A DNA stretch of 64,000 nt from Actinomycetospora succinea (GTDB taxonomy: Bacteria; Actinomycetota; Actinomycetes; Mycobacteriales; Pseudonocardiaceae). The DNA is taken from assembly GCF_004363095.1 (NCBI RefSeq), contig NZ_SNYO01000007.1:124001-188000 (forward strand). The letters run 5' to 3'. Below, piece after piece: positions 43,275-51,631 of the stretch. Under the pieces are notes generated by a model. That model was not told the DNA's origin. It saw nothing but the letters and a program-made list of their open reading frames with translations, and ran no database searches. Numbering within the stretch: position 1 is the first letter of the stretch; each line of letters opens with the position of its first letter. The position numbers and the translations under genes are program-made.

Positions 43275-44180
43275 ATGGATGCGCTCCTGATCGTCGCCGT
43301 CGTGGTCGTGCTGCTGGCGCTGATCACCGGTGGTGCGGCCGTGCAGGCCGTGCAGCAGTACCAACGCGGTGTCGTGCTGCGCTTCGGCCGGCTGCTGCCG
43401 GCCGTGCGCGAGCCCGGACTGCGGGTGATCGTCCCGTTCGTCGACCGCATGCGGAAGGTGCCGGTGCAGACGACGGTGCTCGACGTGCCGTCCCAGAACG
43501 CGATCACCCGGGACAACGTCACCATCGGCGTGGACGCGGTCGTGTACTTCCGCGTCGCCGACCCCGTCCGCGCGGTGATCAACGTCGACGACTACCTGCG
43601 GGCCACCTCGCAGGTCGCCCAGACCTCGATGCGCTCGGTGATCGGGCGGGCCGATCTGGACACGCTGCTCTCGGACCGGGACGCGATCAACAGCGAGCTC
43701 AAGGCGGTCATCGACGCGCCCACCGAGGACTGGGGCGTGAGCATCGACCGCGTCGAGATCAAGGACATCGCGCTCCCCGAGGGCATGCGCCGCTCGATGT
43801 CGCGGCAGGCCGAGGCCGAGCGCGACCGCCGCGCCCGCGTCATCGCCGCGCAGGCCGAGCTCGAGGCGTCCGAGAAGCTCACCCAGGCCTCGCAGCGCAT
43901 GAGCGCGACACCCGGCGCGCTGCAGCTGCGCCTGCTCCAGACCGTCACCGAGGTGGCCGCGGACAAGAACTCCACGCTGGTCATGCCGATGCCGGTGGAG
44001 CTGCTGCGGTTCTTCGAGAACGCCTCGCTCGCGCAGGGCGCGGCGGCGCCGGAGGCCATCCGCCGGGCGATCGACGCCGCGGCCGAGACGGCGGTGGGGG
44101 ACCCGCTCGCGGACGAGGGGGACGACGCGGACGACGCGGCGGAGGCCGTCACCAGAGATGGCCGGGCAGGTCCTTCGTGA
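43275..44180 (+). CDS. SPFH/stomatin-family (slipin) protein
   Basis: The 301-residue protein has an N-terminal transmembrane helix (about 4-22), an SPFH domain (YQRGVVLRFGRLLPAVREPG, then VDAVVYFRVADPVRAVINV, about 29-170) and a long helix AEAERDRRARVIAAQAELEASEKL that drives oligomerisation. Stomatin proteins form membrane microdomain scaffolds and often regulate a protease. No NfeD gene follows. Ribosome site GGGAGGAGG. Its 3' end overlaps the convergent DUF1707 gene by 32 bp. Confidence 0.9.
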   Translation: MDALLIVAVVVVLLALITGGAAVQAVQQYQRGVVLRFGRLLPAVREPGLRVIVPFVDRMRKVPVQTTVLDVPSQNAITRDNVTIGVDAVVYFRVADPVRAVINVDDYLRATSQVAQTSMRSVIGRADLDTLLSDRDAINSELKAVIDAPTEDWGVSIDRVEIKDIALPEGMRRSMSRQAEAERDRRARVIAAQAELEASEKLTQASQRMSATPGALQLRLLQTVTEVAADKNSTLVMPMPVELLRFFENASLAQGAAAPEAIRRAIDAAAETAVGDPLADEGDDADDAAEAVTRDGRAGPS

Positions 44181-44343
44181 GCTCGGCGAGCTGACCGCGG
44201 GTGGTGGCGGCGTAGGCCGCCGCCACCCGTTCGTCGAACTCCGCAACGGTCAGCCGGCCGTTGCCCATCGCGCGCTGGAGACGCTCCACCACGATCTCGC
44301 GTTCGGCGTCGGACGCCCGGACGTCTGGCACGTCCGCCATCAT
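44149..44343 (-). CDS. Short DUF1707 (SHOCT-like) protein
   Basis: The 64-residue protein consists almost only of a DUF1707 domain: VRASDAEREIVVERLQRAM then GRLTVAEFDERVAAAYAA. Usually this is an N-terminal module of longer membrane proteins, so this stand-alone form is short for the family. Its ATG overlaps the glutaminase stop (ATGA). A second ATG, one codon in, is equally possible. Confidence 0.8.
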   Translation of the reverse strand: MMADVPDVRASDAEREIVVERLQRAMGNGRLTVAEFDERVAAAYAATTRGQLAELTKDLPGHLW

Positions 44344-45353
44344 CCCCCGCCGTCTCCGGGCAGCGTCGGCTGCGCGACCCGCCCGAAGCGCGAGTCGGCG
44401 GGGTCGGCGAACACGTGCAGACCGAACGTCTCGGAGAGCTCGCGGCACAGGGCGACGCCGCGCACCGAGTTGCCGTGCACGTCGAGGCCCGGCGAGTAGA
44501 CGCCGAAACCGAAGTAGCGGGGCAGCACGCAGACGATGTCGCCGGAGACCCCGCTCTTGGCGGGGATGCCGACCTCGTTGGCCCACTGGCCCGCGGCGTC
44601 GTACATGCCGCAGGTCATCATCACGCTGACGATGTCGCGGACGTACTCCCGGGCGACCGCGCGCTCGCCGGTGAGCGGGTTCCGGCCACCGTTGGCGAGC
44701 GTGGCGCCCATGACGCTGAGGTCGGCCGCGGTCACCGTGATGGAACAGGCCGAGAGGTAGGTCTCGACGACCTCGTCGATGTCCCCGGTGATCATCCCGA
44801 GCGAGCGCATGACGTAGCAGAGCCCGAGGTTGCGGTCGTTGCTGCGCAGCTGCTGGCGCAGGATGCGCTGGTCGACGGCGAGGTTCGGGTTGCCGGAGTA
44901 GGCGCGGTAGCGCTCGAGGATCCGGTCGACCTTCTCGTCGACGTCCCGGCCGGCCACGAGGTTCGCCGCGACCAGCGCGCCCGCGTTGATCATCGGGTTG
45001 TAGGGCCGGTGGTGGACCTCGTCGAAGGTGATCGAGTTGAACGGGTCGCCCGAGGGCTCGACGCCGACGCGGGCGAGGGTCGCTTCGGCGCCGTTGTCCT
45101 CGAGGGCCAGGCCGTAGGTGAAGACCTTGGAGACCGAGTGCAGCGGGAAGGGCACCGAGCAGTCGCCGGCCTGCCACTGCGTGCCGTCGATGTTGGTGCC
45201 GGCGAGCCCGAAGAAGTGGCGCTGGTCGTCCGGCGCGTCCTCCGGGTAGTAGCTGACGACCTGGTCCTCACCGAAGCTCCCGAACCTGGCGTGGAGCTCG
45301 TCGAGCTGCTTGCGGACGAGTTCCTGTTCTCCCACGGCGACCACGTCCGACAT
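44340..45353 (-). CDS. glsA: Glutaminase A, copy 1
   Basis: The 337-residue enzyme hydrolyses glutamine to glutamate and ammonia (EC 3.5.1.2). The beta-lactamase-like fold shows the Ser-x-x-Lys nucleophile motif in PLHSVSKVFTYGLALEDNG (about 71-89), NPMINAGAL, the Tyr region, and VSVMMTCGMYDAAGQWANEVG followed by GIPAKSGVSGDI. The sequence is full length. It lies 11 bp after a second glutaminase gene and looks like a tandem duplicate with diverged ends. Confidence 0.93.
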   Translation of the reverse strand: MSDVVAVGEQELVRKQLDELHARFGSFGEDQVVSYYPEDAPDDQRHFFGLAGTNIDGTQWQAGDCSVPFPLHSVSKVFTYGLALEDNGAEATLARVGVEPSGDPFNSITFDEVHHRPYNPMINAGALVAANLVAGRDVDEKVDRILERYRAYSGNPNLAVDQRILRQQLRSNDRNLGLCYVMRSLGMITGDIDEVVETYLSACSITVTAADLSVMGATLANGGRNPLTGERAVAREYVRDIVSVMMTCGMYDAAGQWANEVGIPAKSGVSGDIVCVLPRYFGFGVYSPGLDVHGNSVRGVALCRELSETFGLHVFADPADSRFGRVAQPTLPGDGGG

Positions 45354-45364
45354 TCTGCCCGTGA

Positions 45365-46387
45365 TCAGACGGCGGGCGACGCCCGCGTCAGCCGCGGTCC
45401 TCCGGTCCGGTACAGCCGCCCGAAGCGGGTCTGGTCGGGCGAGGCGAACATGTGCAGCCCGTAGCGCAGCGAGAGCTCGCGGAACACCGCCTGCCCGCGC
45501 ACCGAGTTGCCGTGCTCGTCGAGCCCGGGCGAGAACGTCGCCAGCCCGAGGCGGCCCGGCATCACCGCGACGATGCCGCCCGAGACCCCGCTCTTCGCCG
45601 GGATGCCGACGTCGGTGGCCCACTCGCCGACCGCGTCGTACATGCCGCAGGTCATCATCACGCTGACGACGTCGCGGACGTGCGCCGCGCTGAGGGCCCG
45701 CTGCCCGGTCAGCGGGTTCAGGCCGCCGTTGGCGAGGGTCGCGCCGAGGGTCGAGAGCTCGCAGGTGGTGACGCGGACCGAGCACATCGACAGGTAGACG
45801 CGCAGGTTCTCCTCGATGTCGCCGGTGAGCATGCCCAGCGAGCGCATGAGGTAGCTGATCGCGAGGTTGCGGTCGGCCGACGCGAGCTGGTCGGCGAGCA
45901 GCTCCTGGTCGACCTCGAGGTCGCCCACGCCGCAGAACGCCCGCATCCGCTCCAGGATCCGCGCGACCTTCTCGTCCGCGGTGTCGCCGTGCACCAGGTA
46001 GGCGGCGACGAGCGCGCCCGCGTTGACCATCGGGTTGTGCGGGCGCTGGTGCTCGTCGTCGAAGGTGATCGAGTGGAACGGGTCGCCGGAGGGCTCGACG
46101 CCGACGTGGCGCAGCGTCGTCTCGCGGCCGTTGTCCTCGAGCGCGAGGGCATAGGTGACGACCTTGGAGATCGACTGCAGCGGGAAGCGGAACTCGCAGT
46201 CGCCGACCGTCCACTGGGTCCCGTCGACCGACGTCCCGGCGAGCCCGAAGACGTCCTCCTCGCCCTCGGCGGCCGGGAGCGCGATCGAGACGATGTCTTC
46301 CTCGTGCTCGTCGGCGTGGTGGTCGTGCAGCTGCTCGAGCTGCTCCTGGACCAGCGCCTCCTCGGCATCGCTCACCACGGGGCGCAT
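45365..46387 (-). CDS. glsA: Glutaminase A, copy 2
   Basis: The 340-residue enzyme is a paralog of the downstream copy with the same blocks: PLQSISKVVTYALALEDNGR (Ser-x-x-Lys), NPMVNAGALVAAYLVHG, VSVMMTCGMYDAVGEWATDVG and GIPAKSGVSGGI. The N-terminus is more acidic (HDHHADEHEED). GGGAGAGAGG precedes the ATG at 46387. It is first in the operon glsA2 > glsA1 > DUF1707. Keeping two glutaminases in tandem suggests different regulation or affinity, or a hydrolase role in acid or nitrogen stress. Confidence 0.93.
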   Translation of the reverse strand: MRPVVSDAEEALVQEQLEQLHDHHADEHEEDIVSIALPAAEGEEDVFGLAGTSVDGTQWTVGDCEFRFPLQSISKVVTYALALEDNGRETTLRHVGVEPSGDPFHSITFDDEHQRPHNPMVNAGALVAAYLVHGDTADEKVARILERMRAFCGVGDLEVDQELLADQLASADRNLAISYLMRSLGMLTGDIEENLRVYLSMCSVRVTTCELSTLGATLANGGLNPLTGQRALSAAHVRDVVSVMMTCGMYDAVGEWATDVGIPAKSGVSGGIVAVMPGRLGLATFSPGLDEHGNSVRGQAVFRELSLRYGLHMFASPDQTRFGRLYRTGGPRLTRASPAV

Positions 46388-46496
46388 CCTCTCTCCCGCC
46401 TCTTCTGTACCACCGCGGTGGGTGCGCCGCCCGCGGATCCACGGCATGCTCATCGGGGTCCGGCGACGACGCCGGCGCGCACCCTCGAGGTCTGCC

Positions 46497-46790
46497 ATGG
46501 AACGCCCGCTCACCCGCCGGGAACAGGAGCTGCTGGCTGCGCTCGCGGCGCGCGAGGAGGTCGTCGACCCGGCGTTCGCCCGCCGGCTGCGGGACCTGCC
46601 AGGGCGACGTCCACGACGGGCCGGGCTCGCGTGGCTCCTGGTCGGCGTCCTCGCGGTGGTGGGCGTGACCCTGCTCGTCGTGCCGGGCGTCTTCGTCCTC
46701 GCCGCCGTCGCGACGGCCGTGCTCCTCGTCGTCCCCGTGGCCCTCATCGCCTGGGCCATGCACCAGGGCGACCCACCGAGCCGTATGTGA
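46497..46790 (+). CDS. DUF3040 membrane protein
   Basis: The 97-residue protein has an acidic/basic N-terminal segment LTRREQELLAALAAREEVVDPAFARRL and two hydrophobic helices (about 43-63 and 66-86), the layout of actinobacterial DUF3040 proteins. Function is unknown. It is divergent from the glutaminase operon. Its TGA lies inside the left arm of a 44-bp palindromic hairpin. Confidence 0.8.
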   Translation: MERPLTRREQELLAALAAREEVVDPAFARRLRDLPGRRPRRAGLAWLLVGVLAVVGVTLLVVPGVFVLAAVATAVLLVVPVALIAWAMHQGDPPSRM

Positions 46791-46828
46791 GCGGTTTCCG
46801 TCCCTATAGGGGCAGAAACCGCTCACAT
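46785..46828. repeat. 44-bp palindromic hairpin, copy 2
   Basis: ATGTGAGCGGTTTC and GAAACCGCTCACAT (perfect 14 bp) flank a 16-nt centre with the 10-bp palindrome CCCTATAGGG. Each arm contains ATG-TGA in frame, supplying the stop codon of the DUF3040 gene on the plus strand (46788-46790) and of hrpA on the minus strand (46825-46823). Likely bidirectional terminator. Confidence 0.82.
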
Positions 46829-49800
46829 GAGCTTCGCCAGCGCCTTCGTGATCCGCTGCTCGGAGACGGGGCCCGGGGTGCCGATCTCCTGGGCGTAGAG
46901 GCTCACGCGCAGCTCCTGGAGCATCCACGCCACCGCGTCGTAGCCGTCGCGGTCGAAGCTGCGCGGCTCGGCGGCCGCGCGGGTGCGCTGGGCGCGGTAC
47001 TCCGCCTCGACGCGGTGCGCGGCCGCGGTCGCCTCGGCGTCGCGCACCGGCCCGGTCGGCAGCTTCTCGAGGCGCTTGCGCACCGCCCGCAGGTAGCGGG
47101 CGACGTCGGGCAGGCGCGCCACCGGGGTGCGGGCGACGAAGCGGTCGCCGACCAGGACCCGCAGCTGCCCGCGGACGTCGTCGAGCGCGTCGGTGAGCAG
47201 GCCGCCGGGTCGCCGCGCGAGCTCGCTGACCGCCAGCTCCACCTGCCCCGCCTCGCCCAGCACGGTCTCGGCGCGCGAGAGCACCTCGGCCGCCGCGGCG
47301 GGCAGGCGCGCGGCCACGTGGGCGCGCAGCTTCTCGAACGCCGCCGGGTCCCACGCCGGGCCACCGCCCGTGGCGACGAGGGCGTCGATCGCGGCGTCCA
47401 CGCAGTCCTCGGCGAGCGCGGCGACGTCGGAGTACCCGCCGGCGGTCATCGCCCCGCGCAGGCGCAGCACCGCGCGGTTGTCGAGCGAGCGCACCAGCGA
47501 GCGCGCCGGGGAGGCGATCGCGAGCCGCAGCAGGCGCCGGGTGCCCGCGCGCATGGCGTCGCGGGCCTCGAACGCCGAGTCGAACACGCGGATGTCGACG
47601 GCGTGGCCCGTGTCGACGAGCGCCAGGTGCGCGGTCACCGTGCCGCCGGAGCGCCGCTGCTCGCGGGTGCGGGGCAGCTCGCCCACCTCGGCGAACGACG
47701 TCAGCCCGCGCCGTTCCGCCCCGTCGGCGACCGCGGCCACGGCCGCCCGCGTCGCCGCGGCGTGCCGGCGGCGCAGCGCCCCGAGGTCCGGGCCCTCCGC
47801 GACGGTTCCGCCGTCGTCGTCGGTCACCCGGAACGTCAGCCGGAGGTGCGAGGGGAGGCCGGCGACGTTCCACGCCTCGGTCGGTACGGACAGCCCCGAG
47901 AGCCGCCGGACCGCGTCGGACAGGGCGGGGAGCAGCGGTTCGTCGGCCTTCGGCCGCCCGTCGTGCGCGAGGCGCGCCAGCAGGGCTCGCGCGGAGTCCG
48001 GTGCGGGCACCAGCGAGCGGCGCAGGTTCTTGGGCAGCGAGCGCACGAGCGCGGTGAGCATCTCCTCGCGCAGCCCGGGCACCTGCCACGCGAGGTCCTC
48101 GGCGCGCACCTGCCCGAGCACCGCCAGCGGCACGCTGACCGTCACGCCGTCGCTCTCGGCGCCCGGCTCGAAGGCGTACGACAGCGGGAGCGTCAGGCCG
48201 CCCGAGGTCCACGAGTCGGGGTACTGCTCGGCGGTCGGGGCCTCACCGGCGAGCAGCGCCTCGGGGTCGAGGTCGAGCAGGTGCGGGTCGCGCCGCGAGG
48301 CCTTCTGCCACCAGCGGTCGAAGTGACGCACCGAGACGACGTCGGCGGGCACGCGCGCGTCGTAGAAGGCGAGGATCGTGTCCTCGTCGACGACGAGCTC
48401 GCGGCGCGCCCGGCGCTCCATCTCGGCGACCTGCTCGAGCCGTTCGCGGTTGCGGGTGACGAACGCGTGGCGGGTGTTCCACTCGTTCAGCACCAGGGCG
48501 TGGCGGACGAAGAGGTCGCGCGCCACCTCGCGGTCGATCTTGCCGTAGTCGACGGTGCGGTCCATCGCGAGCGGCACCCCGAACAGCGACACCCGCTCGG
48601 TGGCCACGGCCGTGCCGCGGCGCTTCGACCAGCGCGGCTCGGAGTGGGTGCGGGTGACGAGCTCGCCCGCGGCCTCCTCGACCCACGCCGGGTCGACGCC
48701 CGCGACGGTCCGGGCCCAGAGTCGTGAGGTCTCCACGAGCTCGGCGGCCATCACCATCGTCGGCGGGCGCTTGGCCAGCGTGGACCCGGGCCAGATCGCG
48801 AACCGGGCGCCGCGCGAGCCCTCGTACTCGACGAGCGCGCGCTTCCTCGGCTTCCCGGTCTTCGGGTCCTTCGGCGGCTCCTGCGCCAGCCCGATCTGCG
48901 AGAGCAGGCCGGTGAGCATCGCCTGGTGGATGCGCCGGCCCAGCTCCTTGGTCATCTCCTGCGCCGGCTCGTTGCGGGTCAGCCCGAGCTCGTCGCCGAG
49001 CTGGCGCAGCTGCGCGGCCAGGTCCTGCCACTCGCGGATGCGCAGGTGGTTGAGGAACTCGGCCTGGCAGCGCTTGCGGAACTGGTTCGAGCTCAGTTCA
49101 CGCCGGCCCGCGCGGATGTGCTCCCACAGGTGCACCCAGGACAGGAAGTCCGAGCGCGGGTCCGTGAACCGCGCGTGCGCCGCGTCCGCCTCGGCCGTCT
49201 TCTCCGCCGGACGCTCGCGCGGGTCCTGCGCGGAGAGCCCGGCGGCGATGACGGTGACCTCGTGCAGGCAGCCCAGCTCGTCGGCGGCGAGCACCATGCG
49301 CGCGATGCGGGGGTCGACGGGCAGGCGCGCGAGCTGCCGACCGGTGTCGGAGAGCCGCGTGGCGTCGCCGCCCACCAGCGCGCCGAGCTCGGTGAGCAGG
49401 CGGACGCCGTCGCGGACCGCGAGCCGGTCGGGCGGGTCGACGAACGGGAACTCCTCGACCGGCCCGAGCTTGGCGCCCGCCATCTGCAGGATCACCGAGG
49501 CGAGGTTGGTGCGCTGGATCTCGGGGTCGGTGAACTCGGGGCGCGCGTCGAAGTCGTCCTCGGCGTAGAGCCGGATGCAGATGCCGTCGGCGACGCGCCC
49601 GCAGCGCCCGGCGCGCTGGGTGGCCGACGCCTGCGAGATCGGCTCGATCGGCAGCCGCTGGACCTTGGTGCGCCGCGAGTAGCGGGAGATGCGCGCGAGC
49701 CCGGGGTCGACGACGTAGCGGATGCCCGGCACGGTCAGCGAGGTCTCGGCGACGTTGGTCGCGAGCACGACGCGGCGTCGCCCACCTTGCGACGGTTCGA

Positions 49801-50812
49801 AGACCCGGTGCTGCTCGGCCGCGGACAGGCGCGCGTAGAGGGGCAGGACGTCGAGGTCCTCGGCGTGCTCGTTGAGCGCGTCCGCGGCGTCGCGGATCTC
49901 CCGTTCGCCGGAGAGGAACACCAGGACGTCGCCGTCCGGACCCTCGCGGCGCAGCTCGTCGACGGCGTCGAGGATGCCCTCGACCTGGTCGCGCTGGTCG
50001 CCTTCCTCGTCCACGAGCGGCCGGTAGCGGACCTCGACGGGATAGGTGCGGCCGCTGACCTCGATGATCGGCGCGTCGCCGAAGTGCCGGCTGAAGCGCT
50101 CCGGGTCGATCGTCGCCGAGGTGATGACCACCTTGAGGTCGGGGCGGCGCGGCAGGAGCTGGGCGAGGTAGCCGAGCAGGAAGTCGATGTTGAGGCTGCG
50201 CTCGTGCGCCTCGTCGATGATGAGGGTGTCGTAGCGGCGCAGGAGCCGGTCCTGCTGGATCTCGGCGAGCAGGATGCCGTCGGTCATCAACTTGACCAGC
50301 GTGTCCTCGCTCGCCCGGCTCGTGAACCGCACCTGGTAGCCGACGGTGTCGGTGCCGGTGGTGCCCAGCTCCTCGGCGACGCGCTCGGCGACCGTGCGCG
50401 CGGCGATGCGGCGGGGCTGCGTGTGCCCGATCGTGCCGAGGACGCCGCGGCCCAGCTCGAGCGCGATCTTCGGCAGCTGCGTGGTCTTGCCCGAGCCGGT
50501 CTCCCCCGCGACGACGACCACCTGGTGGGACTCGAGCGCCGCACGGATGTCGCCGACGCGCTCGGTGATCGGCAGCGCCTCGGGGTAGGAGACGGCCGGC
50601 ACCGACGCGCGGCGACGCGCCAGGCGCTCCTCGGCCGCGGTGACGTCGCCCGCGATCCTGTCGAGCGTGCCGGCGCGCTTGTCGGCGTCGTCGATGCGCC
50701 GCGCGCCGGCGATGCGGCGGCGCAGGCGTCCCGCGTCCGCGGGGCCGAGCGCGTCCACGCGCGCGTCGATGTCCCCGTCGACGACGGACGTCGCGTGGGT
50801 GGCAGCGGGCAC
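46823..50812 (-). CDS. hrpA: ATP-dependent RNA helicase HrpA
   Basis: The 1329-residue DEAH-box helicase has the HrpA length and order. The Walker A motif VVVVAGETGSGKTTQLPKI is near residues 85-103, Walker B DEAH in LIIDEAHERSL is near 190, SAT is in VITSATID, and helicase motif VI is QRAGRCGR. A helicase-associated domain and the long C-terminal region (DUF3418-type) follow. It remodels RNA or rescues stalled ribosomes. The GTG at 50812 follows GAGGAGGAACCCGCACG. It ends inside the 44-bp hairpin shared with the DUF3040 gene. Confidence 0.93.
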   Translation of the reverse strand: MPAATHATSVVDGDIDARVDALGPADAGRLRRRIAGARRIDDADKRAGTLDRIAGDVTAAEERLARRRASVPAVSYPEALPITERVGDIRAALESHQVVVVAGETGSGKTTQLPKIALELGRGVLGTIGHTQPRRIAARTVAERVAEELGTTGTDTVGYQVRFTSRASEDTLVKLMTDGILLAEIQQDRLLRRYDTLIIDEAHERSLNIDFLLGYLAQLLPRRPDLKVVITSATIDPERFSRHFGDAPIIEVSGRTYPVEVRYRPLVDEEGDQRDQVEGILDAVDELRREGPDGDVLVFLSGEREIRDAADALNEHAEDLDVLPLYARLSAAEQHRVFEPSQGGRRRVVLATNVAETSLTVPGIRYVVDPGLARISRYSRRTKVQRLPIEPISQASATQRAGRCGRVADGICIRLYAEDDFDARPEFTDPEIQRTNLASVILQMAGAKLGPVEEFPFVDPPDRLAVRDGVRLLTELGALVGGDATRLSDTGRQLARLPVDPRIARMVLAADELGCLHEVTVIAAGLSAQDPRERPAEKTAEADAAHARFTDPRSDFLSWVHLWEHIRAGRRELSSNQFRKRCQAEFLNHLRIREWQDLAAQLRQLGDELGLTRNEPAQEMTKELGRRIHQAMLTGLLSQIGLAQEPPKDPKTGKPRKRALVEYEGSRGARFAIWPGSTLAKRPPTMVMAAELVETSRLWARTVAGVDPAWVEEAAGELVTRTHSEPRWSKRRGTAVATERVSLFGVPLAMDRTVDYGKIDREVARDLFVRHALVLNEWNTRHAFVTRNRERLEQVAEMERRARRELVVDEDTILAFYDARVPADVVSVRHFDRWWQKASRRDPHLLDLDPEALLAGEAPTAEQYPDSWTSGGLTLPLSYAFEPGAESDGVTVSVPLAVLGQVRAEDLAWQVPGLREEMLTALVRSLPKNLRRSLVPAPDSARALLARLAHDGRPKADEPLLPALSDAVRRLSGLSVPTEAWNVAGLPSHLRLTFRVTDDDGGTVAEGPDLGALRRRHAAATRAAVAAVADGAERRGLTSFAEVGELPRTREQRRSGGTVTAHLALVDTGHAVDIRVFDSAFEARDAMRAGTRRLLRLAIASPARSLVRSLDNRAVLRLRGAMTAGGYSDVAALAEDCVDAAIDALVATGGGPAWDPAAFEKLRAHVAARLPAAAAEVLSRAETVLGEAGQVELAVSELARRPGGLLTDALDDVRGQLRVLVGDRFVARTPVARLPDVARYLRAVRKRLEKLPTGPVRDAEATAAAHRVEAEYRAQRTRAAAEPRSFDRDGYDAVAWMLQELRVSLYAQEIGTPGPVSEQRITKALAKLM

Positions 50813-51011
50813 CGTGCGGGTTCCTCCTCGCAGGACGTGGTGTCCCGGGACGACGGGACACGGGACAGGACCATGCTCACTACCGGGTCCACGGACTTCC
50901 CGTTCACCATTGTCAGCGCACGCGCGACCTGGGCTGTTCCCGACCAGTCTGGTCACGCAGCGAAACCAGAATTAGGCTGTTCGAGCGACAGCAGTCGCCA
51001 TCATCGTCGAC

Positions 51012-51037
51012 GGAACGTAACGTCTGGACCCGCAGTC
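51012..51037 (+). promoter_or_regulatory. Candidate ECF-type promoter of the sigma/dynamin operon
   Basis: GGAAC (51012-51016) and AGTC (51034-51037) are 17 bp apart, like the GGAAC/CGTC promoters of actinobacterial ECF sigma factors. It lies about 50 bp before the sigma gene start, which would allow autoregulation. Confidence 0.35.
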
Positions 51038-51088
51038 AGGCTCCCTGGTCACCCGGGGTGACACTTCGGGCGGACGAGGGGAGGGGTC

Positions 51089-51631
51089 GTGACGGCGGAC
51101 GCACGAGGGGACACCGAGCTGGCGGTGCTCGCCGCCGGCGGTGACCAGGCCGCGTTCGCGGAGCTCATGACCCGCCACCGTCCCCGCCTCTACGCGGTCT
51201 GCCGGCGGATCACCACGCACGACCAGGACGCCCAGGAGGCCCTCCAGGAGACGATGATCATCGCCTGGAAGCGCCTCGGTGAGTTCGACGGCCGCTCGGC
51301 GGTCGGCACCTGGCTCTACCGCGTGGCCACCAACGCCGCGATCGACGAGGTCCGGCGCCGCAAGCGCACCCCCGAGCCCGCCGAGGCCGTCCCGGAGCCG
51401 ACGCCCGTGCGCGGCGCCGACGGCGGCGTCGTCGCGAAGATGGACGTCGACCGCGCCCTGGCCCAGCTGCCCCCGCAGTACCGGGCGGTCGTGGTGCTGC
51501 GGGAGATCTGCGATCTGTCGTACACCGAGATCGCCGAGCTGCGCGACATCCCCGTCCAGACCGTCAAGTCCCAGCTCTCCCGCGGGCGCCAGGCGCTGGT
51601 CGAGCTGCTCTCCGCCCCGCAGACGGTATGA
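51089..51631 (+). CDS. ECF sigma factor (SigM-like)
   Basis: The 180-residue sigma-70-family ECF protein has region 2 (about 15-90; LYAVCRRITTHDQDAQEALQ and GTWLYRVATNAAIDEVRRRK) and region 4 (about 120-175; LPPQYRAVVVLREICDLSY then IPVQTVKSQLSRGRQAL). No anti-sigma gene is adjacent; the next gene, overlapping by 4 bp, encodes a dynamin-like GTPase. The sigma factor probably drives the downstream operon. GGGGAGGGGTC precedes the GTG. Confidence 0.9.
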   Translation: MTADARGDTELAVLAAGGDQAAFAELMTRHRPRLYAVCRRITTHDQDAQEALQETMIIAWKRLGEFDGRSAVGTWLYRVATNAAIDEVRRRKRTPEPAEAVPEPTPVRGADGGVVAKMDVDRALAQLPPQYRAVVVLREICDLSYTEIAELRDIPVQTVKSQLSRGRQALVELLSAPQTV

